A stretch of DNA of 22,685 nt, taken from positions 1-22,685 of the IMG/VR virus record IMGVR_UViG_3300025120_000608. One strand, 5' to 3'. Both the position numbers and the translations under genes were made by a program. The notes under the pieces are model-generated. The model ran no database searches, had not been told where the DNA came from, and saw only the letters and a program-made list of their open reading frames with translations. This document shows, piece by piece, positions 22,375-22,685 of the stretch. Each line of letters starts with the position of its first letter. Position 1 is the stretch's first letter. The stretch is from a virus.

Positions 22375-22685
22375 ATGTTAGATAATATGATGAGAAAGGT
22401 AATGAATAAAGTAGTAGATACTACTTATCATTTTGCTGCACCTGCAATTGAACTTACTCGTAAAGAAATGACAGATTTAATTAAGAACACTAAGTTTACT
22501 TCTATGAGAGTATGGAGTACTAAGTTAAATGGTGCAGGGATGAGACGTGTGGAACAAACAAGAGATAAAGTACCTAACTCATCACCTGGTGTTGTAAAAC
22601 GTAGGAGAACACTTCGTAGACAAAAGATGTGGGTTGTATGGTCTCAGACAAATCAAGATTGGAGAACCATAAGATTGAATACAGT
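22375..22685 (+). CDS. Basic protein, possibly SH3-like fold, 3'-truncated by the window edge
   Basis: Open from ATG 22375 to the window end (103 codons plus 2 nt). The visible protein starts MLDNMMRKVMNKVVDTTYHF, continues ELTRKEMTDLIKNTKFTSMR with VWSTKLNGAGMRRVEQTRDK, then a very basic stretch (VVKRRRTLRRQK) and MWVVWSQTNQDWRTIRLNT. The pattern (a helix leading to a strand with K-x-N/D-G-x-x-R-x-x, then V-V-W ... WRTIRL) resembles small SH3-barrel proteins of T4-like and marine phages that I recall as unannotated. It has a good Shine-Dalgarno site 6 nt upstream. No catalytic residues are evident. The high Arg/Lys content suggests nucleic acid binding. It may open a new functional module outside the virion cluster. 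Confidence 0.55.
   Translation, partial: MLDNMMRKVMNKVVDTTYHFAAPAIELTRKEMTDLIKNTKFTSMRVWSTKLNGAGMRRVEQTRDKVPNSSPGVVKRRRTLRRQKMWVVWSQTNQDWRTIRLNT

Noticed and set aside
1-22685. tRNA genes, CRISPR array, IS elements, integrase or att sites
   Set aside because: I looked for tRNA arms with CCA-like ends, regularly spaced repeats, transposase or recombinase motifs and found none.

Overview
This window is the virion-structure region of a tailed double-stranded DNA phage, about 22.7 kb, strongly AT-rich, with every gene on the + strand and almost no space between genes. It opens inside the large terminase gene and closes inside an unfinished small basic gene, so it is an internal piece of a larger genome. 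The families (PBSX-type terminase, a capsid protein and tail-hub proteins like those of Flavobacterium and Cellulophaga phages, an XkdF-type protease) together with AT-rich start contexts mostly lacking Shine-Dalgarno sites suggest a host in the Bacteroidota, probably aquatic. That host call is an inference. No tail sheath gene is seen, while a tail tube candidate, a tape measure and a frameshifted tail chaperone are, so a non-contractile (siphovirus-like) tail is most likely.

Layout. 1-2297: terminase, a 52-aa protein, a coiled-coil protein, and a tail assembly chaperone whose long form needs a -1 frameshift. 2350-6230: a Cys-rich small protein, a 932-aa modular fibre and a possible lectin-like protein. 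6311-8612: scaffold, major capsid protein and tail tube candidate, closed by a strong intrinsic terminator at 8644-8674. 8736-11823: small virion protein, portal, head-tail connector and a tail-terminator-like protein with an odd T10 run. 11833-15551: a second fibre, a second large surface protein and an HK97 gp10-like completion protein. 15604-19431: distal tail/hub proteins. 19453-21146: a 44-aa protein and the tape measure. 21181-22347: XkdF-like protease with two extra domains. 22375-end: start of a small basic gene.

The genes give a nearly complete head-and-tail kit: scaffold, capsid protein and protease build the prohead; portal, connector, gp10-like and terminator proteins form the neck; tube, chaperone and tape measure build the tail; hub and fibre proteins form the tip and host contact; terminase packages DNA. 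The order is scrambled: the portal follows the capsid gene, the protease lies past the tape measure, and the chaperone is about 17 kb from the tape measure.

The most interesting signals are: (1) a T9 slip site followed by 141 nt that appears to be read in two frames and has raised GC; (2) a T10 run in the tail-terminator-like gene where a -1 shift would stop at once, giving a short form against an extended form; (3) an 11-nt motif, TTTGTTATATT, in front of four transcription-unit starts, one copy inside a perfect 19-bp palindrome; (4) a fibre C-terminal module shared by two distant genes; (5) an XkdF protease with an extra domain and a Cys/His tail. I saw no tRNA, rRNA, CRISPR, IS element or integrase.
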